Assembly (NCBI RefSeq): GCF_007991175.1
Contig: NZ_BJXV01000002.1
Location: 310,001-374,000 of the forward strand
Direction: 5' to 3'
Source: Halovibrio variabilis
Lineage (GTDB): Bacteria; Pseudomonadota; Gammaproteobacteria; Pseudomonadales; Halomonadaceae
DNA length: 64,000 bases
In this document: positions 44,931 to 55,704 of the stretch, in pieces
How the letters are laid out: each line of letters begins with the position of its first letter
How positions within the stretch are numbered: the first letter of the stretch is position 1
Notes under the pieces: generated by a model
Database searches by the model: none
Seen by the model: only the letters and a program-made list of their open reading frames with translations
What the model was told of the DNA's origin: nothing
Made by a program: the position numbers and the translations under genes

Positions 44931-46196
44931 TTAGCCCAAATGAAGCAGCATTGTTTCCGGTGTCTCCAAAAAGCCTTTCCAGCAATTACAGAAGCGCGCA
45001 ATGGTACCGCCGTCGATAAAGCGGTGATCGCCTGCCCAGGTAATCGTCATAATCGCGCGGCGCTGCACGACGCCCTGGTCATCAAAACGTGGCAGCCACT
45101 GGGTTTTGCCGATCGCCACAATGGCGGCTTCCGGGGCGTTAATAATCGGTGCGGCATAGGTCCCTCCCAGCGCACCGATATTGGAAATACTGATGGTGCC
45201 ACCCTTTAGATCAGCCTGATCAACCCGCCCCTCCCGCGCTGAGTTGGTTAGTCGTCCCACTTCCCGGGCAATTTCCAACAGGGTTAGGCGTTCAACATTT
45301 TTAACATTGGGCACCATCAGGCCTGCTTTGCTATCCACCGCCATACCGATATTGCACTGGGGGTAATAATGCAGCTCATCCCCCGCGGCATTTAACTGTG
45401 CATTCATAATGGGTTCTTTGGCGACCGCCAGTGCCATGGCTTTCATAAACAACGGCATCAGCGTCAGCCGTTCACCCTGGGCCTCTGCCAATGGCTTTAA
45501 GCGCTCCCGTAGCGCCAGCAGTTCGGTCACATCAATCTCTTCGCCGTAGTGAAAATGGGGAATGGTGCTCGCCGCTTCCACCATGCGCTTGGCCATCACC
45601 GCGCGCACGCCGCGCAGTGGCTCTACCCTGGGCACGCTGCTTTCGGCTTGGGTTTTAACCGCTACTTGGCTGGATGGGGTAGCGGTTTGCGATGCTTGGT
45701 CAAGATGCGTTAGCACATCCTCTTTTAGCACCCTGCCATCTTTACCGCTACCCGCGATCTCCGTGAGCTGTAAAGCGTGTTCACGCACCAAGCGTCTAAC
45801 GGCGGGGCTGGCGGGAACCTTGTAAGATAAGCGGCCAGCAGCCGACGTAGCTGTAGCGGTGGAGGGTTCTGCCGCCCGTTCACTCGGCTTTTCACTGGCG
45901 GCCGTTTCTGTATCAGCCTCACTCTTATTGTTGCCAGTCGGTTCGCTGGTCTGATTCTCCCCTTCCACCTGATAGGCAAATAGCGGCGCATGCACTTTGG
46001 CAATTTGCCCTTGGACCACATGAAGCTTGGTGACAACACCCGCTTCGGGCGCGGTAATCTCCACCAGCGCCTTGTCGGTCATGACTTCAACGATGGGCTG
46101 GTCTTCTTCAATTTGATCGCCTTCAGCGACGCGCCATTCAACGACTTCGCACTCGACGATGCCTTCGCCAATATCCGGCAGTAAAAAATCACTCAT
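44931..46196 (-). CDS. bkdB: 2-oxoacid dehydrogenase E2, probably branched-chain (BkdB-like)
   Basis: A 421-residue dihydrolipoamide acyltransferase. The N-terminal lipoyl domain carries the lipoylation lysine in VMTDKALVEI (K42). A peripheral-subunit-binding domain follows a Glu- and Thr-rich linker (ASPAVRRLVREHALQLTEIA, GRVLKEDVLTHL). The acyltransferase domain has the catalytic GDHRFIDGG. MTDKA (rather than ETDKA) and the E1 sequences suggest branched-chain 2-oxoacid rather than pyruvate specificity. No lipoamide dehydrogenase gene is adjacent; the cell probably uses a shared one elsewhere. Confidence 0.9.
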   Translation of the reverse strand: MSDFLLPDIGEGIVECEVVEWRVAEGDQIEEDQPIVEVMTDKALVEITAPEAGVVTKLHVVQGQIAKVHAPLFAYQVEGENQTSEPTGNNKSEADTETAASEKPSERAAEPSTATATSAAGRLSYKVPASPAVRRLVREHALQLTEIAGSGKDGRVLKEDVLTHLDQASQTATPSSQVAVKTQAESSVPRVEPLRGVRAVMAKRMVEAASTIPHFHYGEEIDVTELLALRERLKPLAEAQGERLTLMPLFMKAMALAVAKEPIMNAQLNAAGDELHYYPQCNIGMAVDSKAGLMVPNVKNVERLTLLEIAREVGRLTNSAREGRVDQADLKGGTISISNIGALGGTYAAPIINAPEAAIVAIGKTQWLPRFDDQGVVQRRAIMTITWAGDHRFIDGGTIARFCNCWKGFLETPETMLLHLG

Positions 46197-46213
46197 TGTT
46201 GTTCTCCTCAGCG

Positions 46214-47191
46214 CTAAAAGTTGACGCTTTCGCGAATCGCTTCAAAAATCTTCAGATGATCGGGCAGGTACTCTTTTTCCAGCACCAGTGGAAAAGGCGT
46301 ATCCAGCCCTGTCACCCTGGCAATCGGCGATTCCAGGTAGAGAAAACAACGCTCTTGAATAGTGGCGGCAACTTCGCCCGCAAAGCCGCCGGTCAGTGGC
46401 GCTTCATGGCTAACCACTAAACGGCCGGTCTTAAGCACCGACTCAACGACGGTGTCGGCATCCCAAGGCAACAGCGTTCTCAGGTCAATGACTTCACAGG
46501 CGATGCCCTGCTCTTCGGCTAGCTCGACCGCTTTGCCGATCACTTCCATCTGCGCGCCCCAACCCACCACACTAATATCCGTGCCCTCTTTGGTGATGTC
46601 GGCTTCACCAATGGGTAGCTGGTAATCCTCTTCGGGCACTTCGCCCACGGCGGCGCGGTAGAGGCGCTTTGGCTCCAGGAAAAGCACTGGATCCGGGTCG
46701 CGAATAGCCGCGAGCAGTAGCCCTTTGGCCTGATAGGGATTACGCGGTACCACCACCTTTAAACCCGGGGTATGGGTGAAATAGGCTTCAGGGGATTGGG
46801 AGTGATAGAGGCCGCCCGCGATACCGCCGCCGTAAGGGGTGCGAATGGTCAGCCCGCCGACGTTAAACAGATCACCGGAGCGGTAGCGGAACTTGGCGGT
46901 TTCATTCACGATTTGGTCAAAGGCGGGAAAGATATAATCGGCAAACTGAATCTCGGCAACAGGCACAGAGCCCTGGGCCGCCAAGCCGTTGGCAAAGCCG
47001 ATAATGCCCTGTTCGACCAGCGGCGTGTTGAAGCAGCGAGCCTTGCCGTGCTTTTCCTGCAGGTGGCTAGTGGCCCGAAAGACGCCGCCGAAAATCCCCA
47101 CGTCTTCACCAAAGCAGATGACTTTTTCATCCTCTGCCATGGCGATATCCAGGGCGTTATTAATCGCCTGGAGCATATTCATGGTGGCCAT
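46214..47191 (-). CDS. bkdA2: 2-oxoacid dehydrogenase E1 beta subunit, probably branched-chain
   Basis: A 325-residue subunit. [20 protein letters not shown] and [20 protein letters not shown] give the N-terminal TPP-fold pattern with the catalytic Glu region; [20 protein letters not shown] and [20 protein letters not shown] follow. These phrases are typical of branched-chain dehydrogenase E1 beta. It pairs with E1 alpha to decarboxylate 2-oxoacids from valine, leucine and isoleucine. The gap to E1 alpha is one base and to E2 17 bases. Confidence 0.92.
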   Translation of the reverse strand: MATMNMLQAINNALDIAMAEDEKVICFGEDVGIFGGVFRATSHLQEKHGKARCFNTPLVEQGIIGFANGLAAQGSVPVAEIQFADYIFPAFDQIVNETAKFRYRSGDLFNVGGLTIRTPYGGGIAGGLYHSQSPEAYFTHTPGLKVVVPRNPYQAKGLLLAAIRDPDPVLFLEPKRLYRAAVGEVPEEDYQLPIGEADITKEGTDISVVGWGAQMEVIGKAVELAEEQGIACEVIDLRTLLPWDADTVVESVLKTGRLVVSHEAPLTGGFAGEVAATIQERCFLYLESPIARVTGLDTPFPLVLEKEYLPDHLKIFEAIRESVNF

Positions 47192-47192
47192 G

Positions 47193-48398
47193 TTACGCCT
47201 CCCCTTGGGAATCAGTCTCGGCGCCCACGTCTAAGTCCAATGACGTTGCCCCGCGGGGATAGGCCTCGGGGTAGCGACGGATATGGCGTTTTAACTGATC
47301 AAACTGACGCTGTAGCGCAGGGGTAATGTCCGCATATACATCGCTAATCAGGCTGTCCAGGGGTGGCGATGAGCGTTTCTCTGCTCGCTTCATGGTGTCG
47401 AGCACGTCACGGCGCAGGGTTTCCTGTTGAGAGACTTCCTCCTCTTCACTCCACCACTGCTTGTTCAACAGCCATTTTTGCAGCCGCAGCAATGGGTCTT
47501 TGGCACGCCACAGCGCTTCTTCATCTTTTGAGCGATAGCCTGAAGGGTCATCGGAGGATGAGTGCGCGGCAAGCCGGTAGCTCATGGCTTCAATAAGCAC
47601 CGGTTGATTGTGTTCAACGGCAATCTCGCGAGCTTGACGCGTCGCCTCATACACCGCCAATACGTCGTTGCCATCCACGCGGATCACATGCATAAGATAG
47701 CCAAAGGCGCGCGGGGCGATACCGTCGGCGGCGTACTGCTCGACGGCGGGGGTGGAAATGGCATAGCCGTTGTTACGACAGAAGAAAATCACCGGTACCT
47801 GGTGCACCGCCGCCATGTTCAGCGCAGCGTGGAAATCACCTTCAGAGGCAGCGCCTTCACCAAAGAAGGTCAGCGTGCAGTGACCTTGGCCGGCGAGCTT
47901 TTGCCCATAGGCGTAACCCGTCGCCTGGGGAATCTGGGTGGCCAACGGCGACGAGATGGTCATGTAGTGCAGCTTGCGCGACCCATAGTGAATCGGCATT
48001 TGGCGGCCTTTGCCGTAGTCCAGCTCGTTGCCGAACAGCTGATTCATAAATTCGTCGATGGAGAAGCCGCGGTACATCAAGGCGCCCTGTTCGCGGTATT
48101 GGGCCATGATCATATCGGCGTCATTAAGCGCAGCGGTGGCGCCCACCACGGCCGCCTCTTCACCCGTGCACTGCATATAAAAGCTGAGCCGCCCCTGGCG
48201 CTGAGCCGCCATCATGCGTTCATCGAGAACCCGCGTGGCCAGCATCGCCTGATAGATACGCCGGGCGTGGTGACGCTCAAGTGCGGGCTCAACAGCACCG
48301 CCGTAGAGCTTACCGTCCGGGTTGAGTAGACCAAAGGTAGGAATCGTAACTTCGTCGCCGGTCATAAAGGCCGGCTGGTGTACGTACTGAGTCATCAT
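47193..48398 (-). CDS. bkdA1: 2-oxoacid dehydrogenase E1 alpha subunit, probably branched-chain
   Basis: A 401-residue TPP-binding subunit. The TPP motif runs from [16 protein letters not shown] (G180) to NNGYAIS (N209-N210). The loop [17 protein letters not shown] (residues 274-290) closely matches the phosphorylation loop of animal BCKDHA, with S280 at the position of its main regulatory serine. It is the first gene of the operon; TTATTGT and a 149-base region lie upstream without a clear promoter. The substrate class is inferred from the loop and neighbours. Confidence 0.92.
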   Translation of the reverse strand: MMTQYVHQPAFMTGDEVTIPTFGLLNPDGKLYGGAVEPALERHHARRIYQAMLATRVLDERMMAAQRQGRLSFYMQCTGEEAAVVGATAALNDADMIMAQYREQGALMYRGFSIDEFMNQLFGNELDYGKGRQMPIHYGSRKLHYMTISSPLATQIPQATGYAYGQKLAGQGHCTLTFFGEGAASEGDFHAALNMAAVHQVPVIFFCRNNGYAISTPAVEQYAADGIAPRAFGYLMHVIRVDGNDVLAVYEATRQAREIAVEHNQPVLIEAMSYRLAAHSSSDDPSGYRSKDEEALWRAKDPLLRLQKWLLNKQWWSEEEEVSQQETLRRDVLDTMKRAEKRSSPPLDSLISDVYADITPALQRQFDQLKRHIRRYPEAYPRGATSLDLDVGAETDSQGEA

Positions 48399-48547
48399 TA
48401 TTGTCCTTGTTTTACCCCTTTTGAGGGCAGTGTTGTTGGTATTAACCGTTTATGCCAGTGGGTTTATCTGGCATGGATCAATACAACTACTCAGACACTA
48501 ACGCAGCATTAGGCTGTTAGGGATACGACTTAAGACGCAGAAGAGGA

Positions 48548-49318
48548 TTAAGATGACAGACGCGAGCGTAGCTGACGTTGGAGGATTTCAAACAGGCTAT
48601 CCACCGACAGGGCCAGCAAGGCAATCGTCAGCGCGCCTTGAACCACATAGGCCATATTGCCGTTCACGATGCCGGCAATAATCGGGTCACCCAGGTTACT
48701 GGCCCCGACAGTAGCCCCCAAGGCAGCGGTGGCGATATTAATCGTCACCGAGGTACGCACACCGGCTAAAATAACCGGTGCCGCCAGCGGCAACTCGACC
48801 TGTCGCAGGATTTGTATCGGCGTCATGCCCATGGCGTGGGCCGCGGTTTTGATATCGCTATCGACCCCCTGCAGGCCGGTCAGCGTATTACGCACGATGG
48901 GAAGTAGCCCATACAGAACCAAGGCGACAATAATCGGCAAGGTGCCAAACCCCAAGGCGGGAACCGCTAGCGCCAGCACAGCCACCGGGGGAAAGGTTTG
49001 GCCCAGCGAAGCCAGCTGGCCCACCAGCGGCAGAAAATCCCTGCCGCGTTGGCGCGTCACCAAAACCCCTGCTAACACACCCACCACAATGGTCACGACC
49101 GCGGCCACCCCCACCACTAACAGGTGGCGACCCAGCAGTACGTAGAAATCGGCGCGGGCATAAATGACCTGTCGGGCATCGGGCTCGATCCAGCGAAAAA
49201 GCGGCTCCGCAGCGGCCATTGCGACCACGCTAATCAGTAACAGCGCCCCCCACAACAGGGGCCACAGCCACAGCGGGGCTTGTTTGCGGGATGGCGCAGC
49301 GCTTAGCGAGTTACTCAC
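48548..49318 (-). CDS. yehW: Osmoprotectant ABC permease, YehW-like
   Basis: A 256-residue inner-membrane permease of the OpuB/ProW type. Hydrophobic helices fill most of the protein; LLPIVRNTLTGLQGVDSDIK and TAAHAMGMTPIQILRQVELP are the conserved coupling-loop phrases. It is the last gene of a yehZYXW order and overlaps the ATPase gene by four bases. It would form the channel with the second permease at 50268. Confidence 0.9.
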   Translation of the reverse strand: MSNSLSAAPSRKQAPLWLWPLLWGALLLISVVAMAAAEPLFRWIEPDARQVIYARADFYVLLGRHLLVVGVAAVVTIVVGVLAGVLVTRQRGRDFLPLVGQLASLGQTFPPVAVLALAVPALGFGTLPIIVALVLYGLLPIVRNTLTGLQGVDSDIKTAAHAMGMTPIQILRQVELPLAAPVILAGVRTSVTINIATAALGATVGASNLGDPIIAGIVNGNMAYVVQGALTIALLALSVDSLFEILQRQLRSRLSS

Positions 49319-50271
49319 GCGCTTCCTTTATCCAACTGAGCTTCCTTGATTATCCGGCGCAGCGATAGCTCACCGATGGGCACATCGTGCTGGTCGACGA
49401 CGGTAAGCCTGTCGCAATGATCGCGCAGCATCATAGAGAGCGCCTGGCGCAGTGAGAAATCGGCGGGAATACGCGACTGCGCGGGCAACATTTGCCCCAT
49501 AGACGTCATATGATCTTTAACGCGCGTTAAAGATGCCTGCTTAAGCCCTCGTTCAAGCCCGCCCAGGAGCGACTCGACAAAAGGGTCAACGGGGTGCTGC
49601 AGCAGCGCCAGTGGCGAGCCCTGCTGGACGATTCGCCCTGCGCGCATCACTACTAAATGGTCTGCTAGTTTGAGAGCTTCATCCATATCGTGGGTCACGA
49701 ATACCACGGTTTTATGCATTTTCGCCTGGAGCCGAGCCAACTCATCCTGGAGTTTCTCTCGGGTGATAGGATCCAGCGCGCCGAAGGGTTCATCCATCAG
49801 TAAAATATCGGGATCTGCCGCTAGCGCCCGGGCGACGCCTACGCGCTGCGCCTGCCCCCCGGAAAGCTGATGGGGATATTTATGCCCGAACTCCCCCACC
49901 GACAAACCTAACAGGTTCATCAACTCTTCTACTCGCGCCTGAACCTCTGCCGCTGGCCACTTCAATAAACGCGGCACCAGGCCGATATTGCGAACCACGC
50001 TCCAGTGCGGAAACAGCCCGGTATGTTGAATCACATAGCCGATACGGCGACGCAATTTTACCGGGTCGTACTCTTTTATCGCCTGACCATCGAGGATGAT
50101 GTCGCCCTCGCTGTGCTCAATTAAGCGATTGATCATGCGAAGGGTGGTGGATTTGCCACAGCCAGAGGTGCCGACCAGGGCACAGAATTTGCCCTTCGGC
50201 ACGTGCAGTGACATATCGTCCACCGCGGTTTCATTGCCAAATCGCTTCGAGACGTGGGCAAGCTCTATCAT
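49315..50271 (-). CDS. yehX: Osmoprotectant ABC transporter ATPase, YehX-like
   Basis: A 318-residue ATPase. Walker A GTSGCGKSTTLRMINRLIEH, signature HQLSGGQAQRVGVARALA, Walker B ILLMDEPFGALD and the switch His in FVTHDMDEALKL are present. The last 60 residues (DFSLRQALSMMLRDHCDRL, VVDQHDVPIGELSLRRIIK) look like one CBS-like repeat, which may sense ionic strength as in OpuA. The ATG at 50271 overlaps the upstream permease stop; an upstream frame extension lies within that gene and is ignored. Confidence 0.93.
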   Translation of the reverse strand: MIELAHVSKRFGNETAVDDMSLHVPKGKFCALVGTSGCGKSTTLRMINRLIEHSEGDIILDGQAIKEYDPVKLRRRIGYVIQHTGLFPHWSVVRNIGLVPRLLKWPAAEVQARVEELMNLLGLSVGEFGHKYPHQLSGGQAQRVGVARALAADPDILLMDEPFGALDPITREKLQDELARLQAKMHKTVVFVTHDMDEALKLADHLVVMRAGRIVQQGSPLALLQHPVDPFVESLLGGLERGLKQASLTRVKDHMTSMGQMLPAQSRIPADFSLRQALSMMLRDHCDRLTVVDQHDVPIGELSLRRIIKEAQLDKGSA

Positions 50272-51467
50272 TGTATCCCTCCGGGGCGCAGCGCTTCTGC
50301 CAGGGCACCTAAGCCTGCATCGACCACCAGAGCCAGCATGAGAATAGGCAGCGCGCCGAGTAACACCATATCCATGGCGGCCTGGCCTAAGCCTTGAAAA
50401 ATAAATGTGCCTAACCCGCCAGCGCCAATCAAGGCGGCAACCGCGGTAAGCCCAATCGCCTGAACGGTGGTAATCCGCACCCCTTCGAGCAGCACCGGCA
50501 ACGCTAGCGGCAGGCGGACCTGCCAAAAACGCTGGCCGCTGCGCATACCCATGCCTTTGGCAGCGTCTAACGTTGCCGGGCTGACTTCTTCAAGGGCGAT
50601 ATAGGTATTACGCACCATCGGCAGCAGGCTATAGGCAATTAACGCAATCAGCGCAGGGGCCGTGCCAATACCGCTAACGCCTAGCTGAGCCAAAAATGGC
50701 ACCTTGGCGGCAAGCCACGCCAGCGGGCCTAACAGCAGTCCGAACAGCGCCAGGCTGGGAATCGTCTGCAAAAAATTCAGCAGCGCAAAAGCGCCTTTTT
50801 GCAGGCGACTATAGCGACGCATCAACATCGCTAGCAGCATGCCCACTACCACGCTAATACTGACGGCGATGCTGACCAGCGTTATGTGCTGACCAACAGC
50901 GCGTACAAACTGCGCGTCACGCGCCCTGAACTCCTGAACCAGCGCGAGACTGTCCAGCCAAAGCGCGGCACACAGCCACCAGATAAGCGCAACCGCGGTT
51001 AACAGCAGCGTTGGCCATAGTCGGCTCAGTTTCAGACGTAAACGAATTTCAATTAAACACAGCAGCAGCAAAAACAGAATGACCCAATACGCCGCCCCCA
51101 GGCCTAAGCGAGCCTGAGGAAGGTCTGGATCAATGAGTAAATAACTGCTGGCAATTAAGCCTACCGGCATCAACGCCATCAATGCCATTAGCGACGCTAG
51201 CAGCGCACGATAGTGCTGCGTACTAGGCTGCCACGCAAAAAGACCTATAGCGGAAAGCAGTAGCGTCGCGAGTAGCACACCGGGCCAGCCGAAGGCTTCC
51301 AGCGCGCCGTACCCCGTACCGGCCACAATGCGATTGGGCGCCACGCTCACCGCGTCCAATGACCAAAATGCCGCTAGCATGACAACGCTGAGGCTGAGGA
51401 GTACCCCGTTAGGGCGCCGCCCTTCCCAGCGAAGCCGCGGAGTGGGCAGCGCATCCATTAACGACAT
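50268..51467 (-). CDS. yehY: Osmoprotectant ABC permease, YehY-like
   Basis: A 399-residue permease. Several extra N-terminal helices (residues about 20-170) precede the standard ProW-type permease with SLLPMVRNTYIALEEVSPAT and DAAKGMGMRSGQRFWQVRLP. The length and extra helices match YehY, which pairs with the shorter YehW. It overlaps yehX by four bases and lies 48 bases downstream of yehZ. Confidence 0.9.
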   Translation of the reverse strand: MSLMDALPTPRLRWEGRRPNGVLLSLSVVMLAAFWSLDAVSVAPNRIVAGTGYGALEAFGWPGVLLATLLLSAIGLFAWQPSTQHYRALLASLMALMALMPVGLIASSYLLIDPDLPQARLGLGAAYWVILFLLLLCLIEIRLRLKLSRLWPTLLLTAVALIWWLCAALWLDSLALVQEFRARDAQFVRAVGQHITLVSIAVSISVVVGMLLAMLMRRYSRLQKGAFALLNFLQTIPSLALFGLLLGPLAWLAAKVPFLAQLGVSGIGTAPALIALIAYSLLPMVRNTYIALEEVSPATLDAAKGMGMRSGQRFWQVRLPLALPVLLEGVRITTVQAIGLTAVAALIGAGGLGTFIFQGLGQAAMDMVLLGALPILMLALVVDAGLGALAEALRPGGIQ

Positions 51468-51515
51468 TAATTAGTTTTCCCGAGCATCAGCGTTGGTTCT
51501 TAAAAACATCGCGCA

Positions 51516-52442
51516 TTAATTATTAAGCATATCGAGGTAGTCGCTGGCCACTTGGGATGGAGACAGCCCGTTAACGGCGACATCGGCATTGAGCGTTTGC
51601 AGAGTAACCAAATCGAGACTGGTGAAAACGTCATTGAGCAGCGGTTCAATGTCCGGGTACGTTTCCAATACACCTTCACGCACCACAGGGGCGGGCTGAT
51701 AAACCGGCTGTACGCCTTTCGAGTCCTCCAACACGACCAGGCCCAGCGCGCTTAACCCACCGTCGGTACCGTAGGTCATTGCCGCATTGACACCGCTGGT
51801 TTGCTGGGCGGCGGCCCGCATGGTGGCGGCGGTATTGCCGCCGGAAAGTACCAGCAGTTGATCGTCACTTAACTCAAAACCATAGGCTTCCTGGAAAGCG
51901 GGTAGCGCCTGTGCAGACTCCACAAACTCAGCGCTTGCGGCAAGCTTGAACTTACCGCCTTCAGCTAAATAGTCCGCGAGATCTTCCAAACTCACCAGGT
52001 CGTTGTCAGCGGCGACCTCTTCGCGAATGCTTATGGCCCAGGTGTTATTAGCGCTGGCGGGCTGCAGCCATATCAGGCCTTGCTGCGCATCAAGCTCGCG
52101 AACAGTTTCATAAGCTTGATTCGCATTATTCCATACGGAACTATCGGTCATATCGAAGAAGAAAGCGCCATTACCCGTGTATTCTGGATAAAGGTCAATT
52201 TCGCCCGCTTCCAAGGCAGCCCGAACGACGCTGGTGCCCCCCAGCTGCAGGCGGTGTTCGGTAGGGATATCGTGGCGCTCTAAGGTCTGAATAATCAGTT
52301 CTCCCAGCACCGAACCTTCCGTGTCGATTTTGGAGGAAACCACCACCGGTTCGTTGGCACTAACGGGAGACAATGCCGCGATGGATACGGCGCAGGCAGC
52401 GATTAATGGCTTGGCAATGAAAGCATTAGCTGAAAGGCGCAT
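51516..52442 (-). CDS. yehZ: Osmoprotectant-binding protein, YehZ/OsmF-like
   Basis: A 308-residue periplasmic OpuAC-family binding protein. The signal peptide (LIAACAVSIAALSPVSANE) is followed by VVVSSKIDTEGSVLGELIIQ and AGEIDLYPEYTGNGAFFFDM, with aromatic residues typical of a betaine-binding cage, and SGGNTAATMRAAAQQTSGVN. YehZYXW systems bind glycine betaine-like solutes with low affinity and are RpoS- and osmotically controlled in E. coli. A TATACT at 52495-52490 on the minus strand may be its -10 box, but no matching -35 box is present. Confidence 0.92.
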   Translation of the reverse strand: MRLSANAFIAKPLIAACAVSIAALSPVSANEPVVVSSKIDTEGSVLGELIIQTLERHDIPTEHRLQLGGTSVVRAALEAGEIDLYPEYTGNGAFFFDMTDSSVWNNANQAYETVRELDAQQGLIWLQPASANNTWAISIREEVAADNDLVSLEDLADYLAEGGKFKLAASAEFVESAQALPAFQEAYGFELSDDQLLVLSGGNTAATMRAAAQQTSGVNAAMTYGTDGGLSALGLVVLEDSKGVQPVYQPAPVVREGVLETYPDIEPLLNDVFTSLDLVTLQTLNADVAVNGLSPSQVASDYLDMLNN

Positions 52443-52566
52443 ATTAAAATTCCTTGTGCGTTGGCTTTTGTAGGCGAAGGTACTTACTCAGTATAAGAGC
52501 CTCTCGCGTAAGAGCCATCAACGTTATCCCAGCGCCTACCGACTCAGTGATAATGCTAGGCAGCCA

Positions 52567-53973
52567 TTAAGTTGCCTCTAGCACCCAGGACGTTCCCTCC
52601 CGTGAGTCTTTCAGAATAATCCCTAGCGCTGCGAGTTCATCGCGGATCGCATCGGCTTGGGCAAAGTCTTTGTTCTCTTTGGCTTGCTGACGCTGGGCGA
52701 TCTTGGCGTCGATCTCGCTTTCACTTAACGGCATGCCCTGCTGCTGCGTGCCTTTTAGGAACGTTTGTGGCGCTTGCTGAAGCAGCCCCAAAATAGACCC
52801 CAGCTGTTTTAGTTCAGCCGCCAGTTTAGGCGCTTGTTCAGGATTTTCTTGTTTCGCGCGATTAACCTCGCGGGCCAGCTCAAACAGCACCGCCAGCGCC
52901 TCAGGCGTATTGAAATCATCGTCCATCACCTGGGTAAAACGCTCACGGTAAGCCGAAACGTCACTGCTGGCGATAGCACCAAGCTCAACCCCTTCCAGCG
53001 CCGTATAGAAACGCGTTAACGATTTTCGCGCCTCGGTCAGCGAGTCTAGCGAGTAGTTAATCGGGCTACGATAGTGGCTAGCCACCAACAGAAAACGCAC
53101 CACTTCAGGGTCGTGCTCGGCCAGCACATCGCGAATGGTGAAGAAATTGCCCAGGGATTTTGACATTTTCTCCTGATCCACGCGTACAGCGCCAGCATGC
53201 ATCCAGGTATTGACGTAGGTTTTACCAGTGGCTGCTTCACTTTGCGCAATTTCGTTTTCATGGTGCGGAAAGGTCAAATCCGGCCCGCCGCCATGAATAT
53301 CGAAGGTATCGCCCAAGCAGCAGGTCGACATTGCCGAGCACTCAATATGCCAGCCTGGCCGGCCGTTCCCCCAAGGGGACGCCCAGTGCGCCTCCCCCGG
53401 CTTGGCGGCTTTCCAAAGCACAAAATCAAGCGGGTCTTCTTTATGAATATCCACTTCCACCCGGCTACCTGCACGCATATCGTCGAGTTGACGGTTGTTC
53501 AGCTTGCCGTAATCGGCAAATTTGCGCACGCGATAGTACACATCACCGTTATCGGCGGCGTAGGCAAAGCCTTTTTCAATCAGCGTTTCAATCATTGCCA
53601 CGATATCGTCAACATGCCCGGTGGCGCGGGGTTCATGGCTCGGCGGCAGCACAAACAAGCGCGCCTCGTCCTCGTGCATGGCAGCAATCATGCGCTCGGT
53701 CAGCGTCGTGATGCTTTCGCCATTTTCATCGGCACGCTTGAGAATCTTATCGTCAATATCGGTAATGTTGCGCACATAGTTAACGTCGTAACCACGCTCA
53801 CGCAAATAACGGCTAATGACGTCAAAGGCGACCATCACCCGGGCATGGCCCAGGTGGCAATAGTCATACACTGTCATGCCGCAGACATACATGCTTACTT
53901 TTCCCGCTTCAAGCGGGGTGAACGGTTCTTTGCGACGCGTCAGCGTATTGTAAATTTGCATCTGGCTATCCAT
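52567..53973 (-). CDS. cysS: Cysteinyl-tRNA synthetase
   Basis: Charges tRNA-Cys. The 468-residue class I synthetase has the zinc Cys near the N-terminus ([19 protein letters not shown], containing HLGH), zinc ligands in [10 protein letters not shown] and [10 protein letters not shown], and the KMSKS loop ([11 protein letters not shown]). Length is normal. The start may be the ATG at 53973 or one four codons on ([10 protein letters not shown]). It follows glnS by seven bases, so the two synthetases are cotranscribed. Confidence 0.97.
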   Translation of the reverse strand: MDSQMQIYNTLTRRKEPFTPLEAGKVSMYVCGMTVYDYCHLGHARVMVAFDVISRYLRERGYDVNYVRNITDIDDKILKRADENGESITTLTERMIAAMHEDEARLFVLPPSHEPRATGHVDDIVAMIETLIEKGFAYAADNGDVYYRVRKFADYGKLNNRQLDDMRAGSRVEVDIHKEDPLDFVLWKAAKPGEAHWASPWGNGRPGWHIECSAMSTCCLGDTFDIHGGGPDLTFPHHENEIAQSEAATGKTYVNTWMHAGAVRVDQEKMSKSLGNFFTIRDVLAEHDPEVVRFLLVASHYRSPINYSLDSLTEARKSLTRFYTALEGVELGAIASSDVSAYRERFTQVMDDDFNTPEALAVLFELAREVNRAKQENPEQAPKLAAELKQLGSILGLLQQAPQTFLKGTQQQGMPLSESEIDAKIAQRQQAKENKDFAQADAIRDELAALGIILKDSREGTSWVLEAT

Positions 53974-53980
53974 GTTTTTC

Positions 53981-55660
53981 TTAGCCCTTCTGCTTGATTT
54001 TAGCCCAGCTATCTTTCAATCCTACCGTTCGGTTAAACACCAAATGCTGCGGCGTGGAATCGTGACGATCCGCGCAGAAGTAGCCGATGCGCTCGAATTG
54101 GAACCGCGACTCGGGCGTCGCCTCGGCGAGGCTTGGCTCACCAATCGCCTGGCAAACAACCAAAGACTCGGGGTTTAGATGCTCCAGAAAATCAACATCT
54201 TTATCCCGATCGGGCTGCTCAACGGTGAATAGGTTGTCATAAAGACGCACTTCCAACGGCAGACCGTGGGCAGCGCTGACCCAATGAATCACGCCTTTGA
54301 CTTTACGTCCTTCCGGATTTTTGCCCAAGGTATCGAAATCCACCGAGCAGTGAAGTTCGCTGATGTTACCAGCGGCGTCTTTAATCACCTCGTCGCAGCG
54401 AATCACGTAGCTATTACGCAGGCGTACTTCTTTACCCGGCGCGAGGCGGAAGAATTTTTTGGGCGCATCTTCCATAAAGTCGTCTTGATCGATATACAGC
54501 TCGCGGCTAAACGGCACTTTGCGCATGGTCATATCGTCACGGGCGGGGTGGCCCGGCACGTCGTACACTTCTTCGTGGTCTTCGGGCACGTTGGTGAGCA
54601 CGACTTTTAGCGGTTTCAACACGCACATGGCCCGCGGTGCGCTATCTTCAAGGTCTGACCGAATCGCGTGGGTCAGCATGGCGATATCCACCAAGCCTCC
54701 GTCGGCGCGGGTGACGCCAATCATCTCGCAGAATTTACGAATAGACGCTGGCGTGTAGCCACGGCGGCGCATGCCGGAAATAGTCGGCATGCGCGGGTCA
54801 TCCCAGCCATCGACAATATTTTCATCGACCAGCAGCTTCAGCTTGCGCTTAGAGGTCAGGGTGTAATCAAGGTTGAGGCGCGCAAACTCGATCTGACGCG
54901 GCTTTGTGGGTACCGGTAGATTATTTAAAAACCATTCGTAAAGCGGGCGGTGGTCTTCAAATTCGAGCGTGCAGATCGAGTGGGTAACGCCTTCAATGGC
55001 ATCCGACTGGCCATGGGTAAAGTCGTAAGAAGGATAAATTTTCCACTTATCGCCCGTCTGGTGGTGGCTGGCGTGGCGAATGCGATAAATAATCGGATCG
55101 CGGAGATTGATGTTCGGCGATGCCATATCAATTTTGGCGCGCACCACTTTTTCACTTTCGCCAAACTCACCTTCGCGCATACGTTCGAGCAAATCGAGAT
55201 TTTCTTCCACGCTGCGTTCACGGTAGGGGCTGGGCGTACCCGGCGCTGTCAGGGTGCCGCGGTACTCACGAATTTCATCCGGTGAAAGATCGTCGACGTA
55301 GGCCTTGCCTTCACGCATCAGGTGCTGCGCCCAGGCATAGAGCTGGTCGAAGTAGTCGGAGGCAAAGCGCACTGGGCCTGCCCATTCAAAGCCTAGCCAG
55401 CTGACATCTTCCTTGATCGCGTCGATGTAGGCCTGCTCTTCTTTGGCCGGGTTGGTGTCGTCAAAACGCAGATGACACTCGCCACCCAGTTGCTCCGCCA
55501 ACCCGAAGTTTAGACAGATCGACTTGGCATGGCCGATATGCAAAAAGCCATTTGGCTCGGGGGGGAAGCGCGTCACGATTTTAGTGACCTGGCCGCCCTC
55601 GAGTTCGTCGCTTACTTGGTTACGAATGAAGTTCGGCGCTGGGGTGGTCTCGTTGGTCAT
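53981..55660 (-). CDS. glnS: Glutaminyl-tRNA synthetase
   Basis: Charges tRNA-Gln. The 559-residue class I synthetase has the HIGH motif in [20 protein letters not shown], the residues for amino-acid binding in [12 protein letters not shown], and the KMSKS-equivalent [12 protein letters not shown]. The C-terminal anticodon-binding beta-barrels are present ([20 protein letters not shown]). It is first in the glnS-cysS unit and divergent from ppiB. A 15-base tandem repeat lies in its leader. Confidence 0.97.
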   Translation of the reverse strand: MTNETTPAPNFIRNQVSDELEGGQVTKIVTRFPPEPNGFLHIGHAKSICLNFGLAEQLGGECHLRFDDTNPAKEEQAYIDAIKEDVSWLGFEWAGPVRFASDYFDQLYAWAQHLMREGKAYVDDLSPDEIREYRGTLTAPGTPSPYRERSVEENLDLLERMREGEFGESEKVVRAKIDMASPNINLRDPIIYRIRHASHHQTGDKWKIYPSYDFTHGQSDAIEGVTHSICTLEFEDHRPLYEWFLNNLPVPTKPRQIEFARLNLDYTLTSKRKLKLLVDENIVDGWDDPRMPTISGMRRRGYTPASIRKFCEMIGVTRADGGLVDIAMLTHAIRSDLEDSAPRAMCVLKPLKVVLTNVPEDHEEVYDVPGHPARDDMTMRKVPFSRELYIDQDDFMEDAPKKFFRLAPGKEVRLRNSYVIRCDEVIKDAAGNISELHCSVDFDTLGKNPEGRKVKGVIHWVSAAHGLPLEVRLYDNLFTVEQPDRDKDVDFLEHLNPESLVVCQAIGEPSLAEATPESRFQFERIGYFCADRHDSTPQHLVFNRTVGLKDSWAKIKQKG

Positions 55661-55704
55661 GGCGGTGTTGATAACCTCGTGGTGGATGGCGTACTGAGCC
55701 GCGC

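Noticed and set aside
49315-50526. Longer YehX frame starting at 50526
   Set aside because: The extra 85 codons are a shadow of the yehY gene, rich in Arg and Gly; ATG 50271 overlaps the yehY stop as expected.
52490-52516. Repeated TAAGAGCC (52494-52501 and 52509-52516) upstream of yehZ as an operator
   Set aside because: Only eight bases, two copies, and no symmetry; mentioned only as a coincidence.
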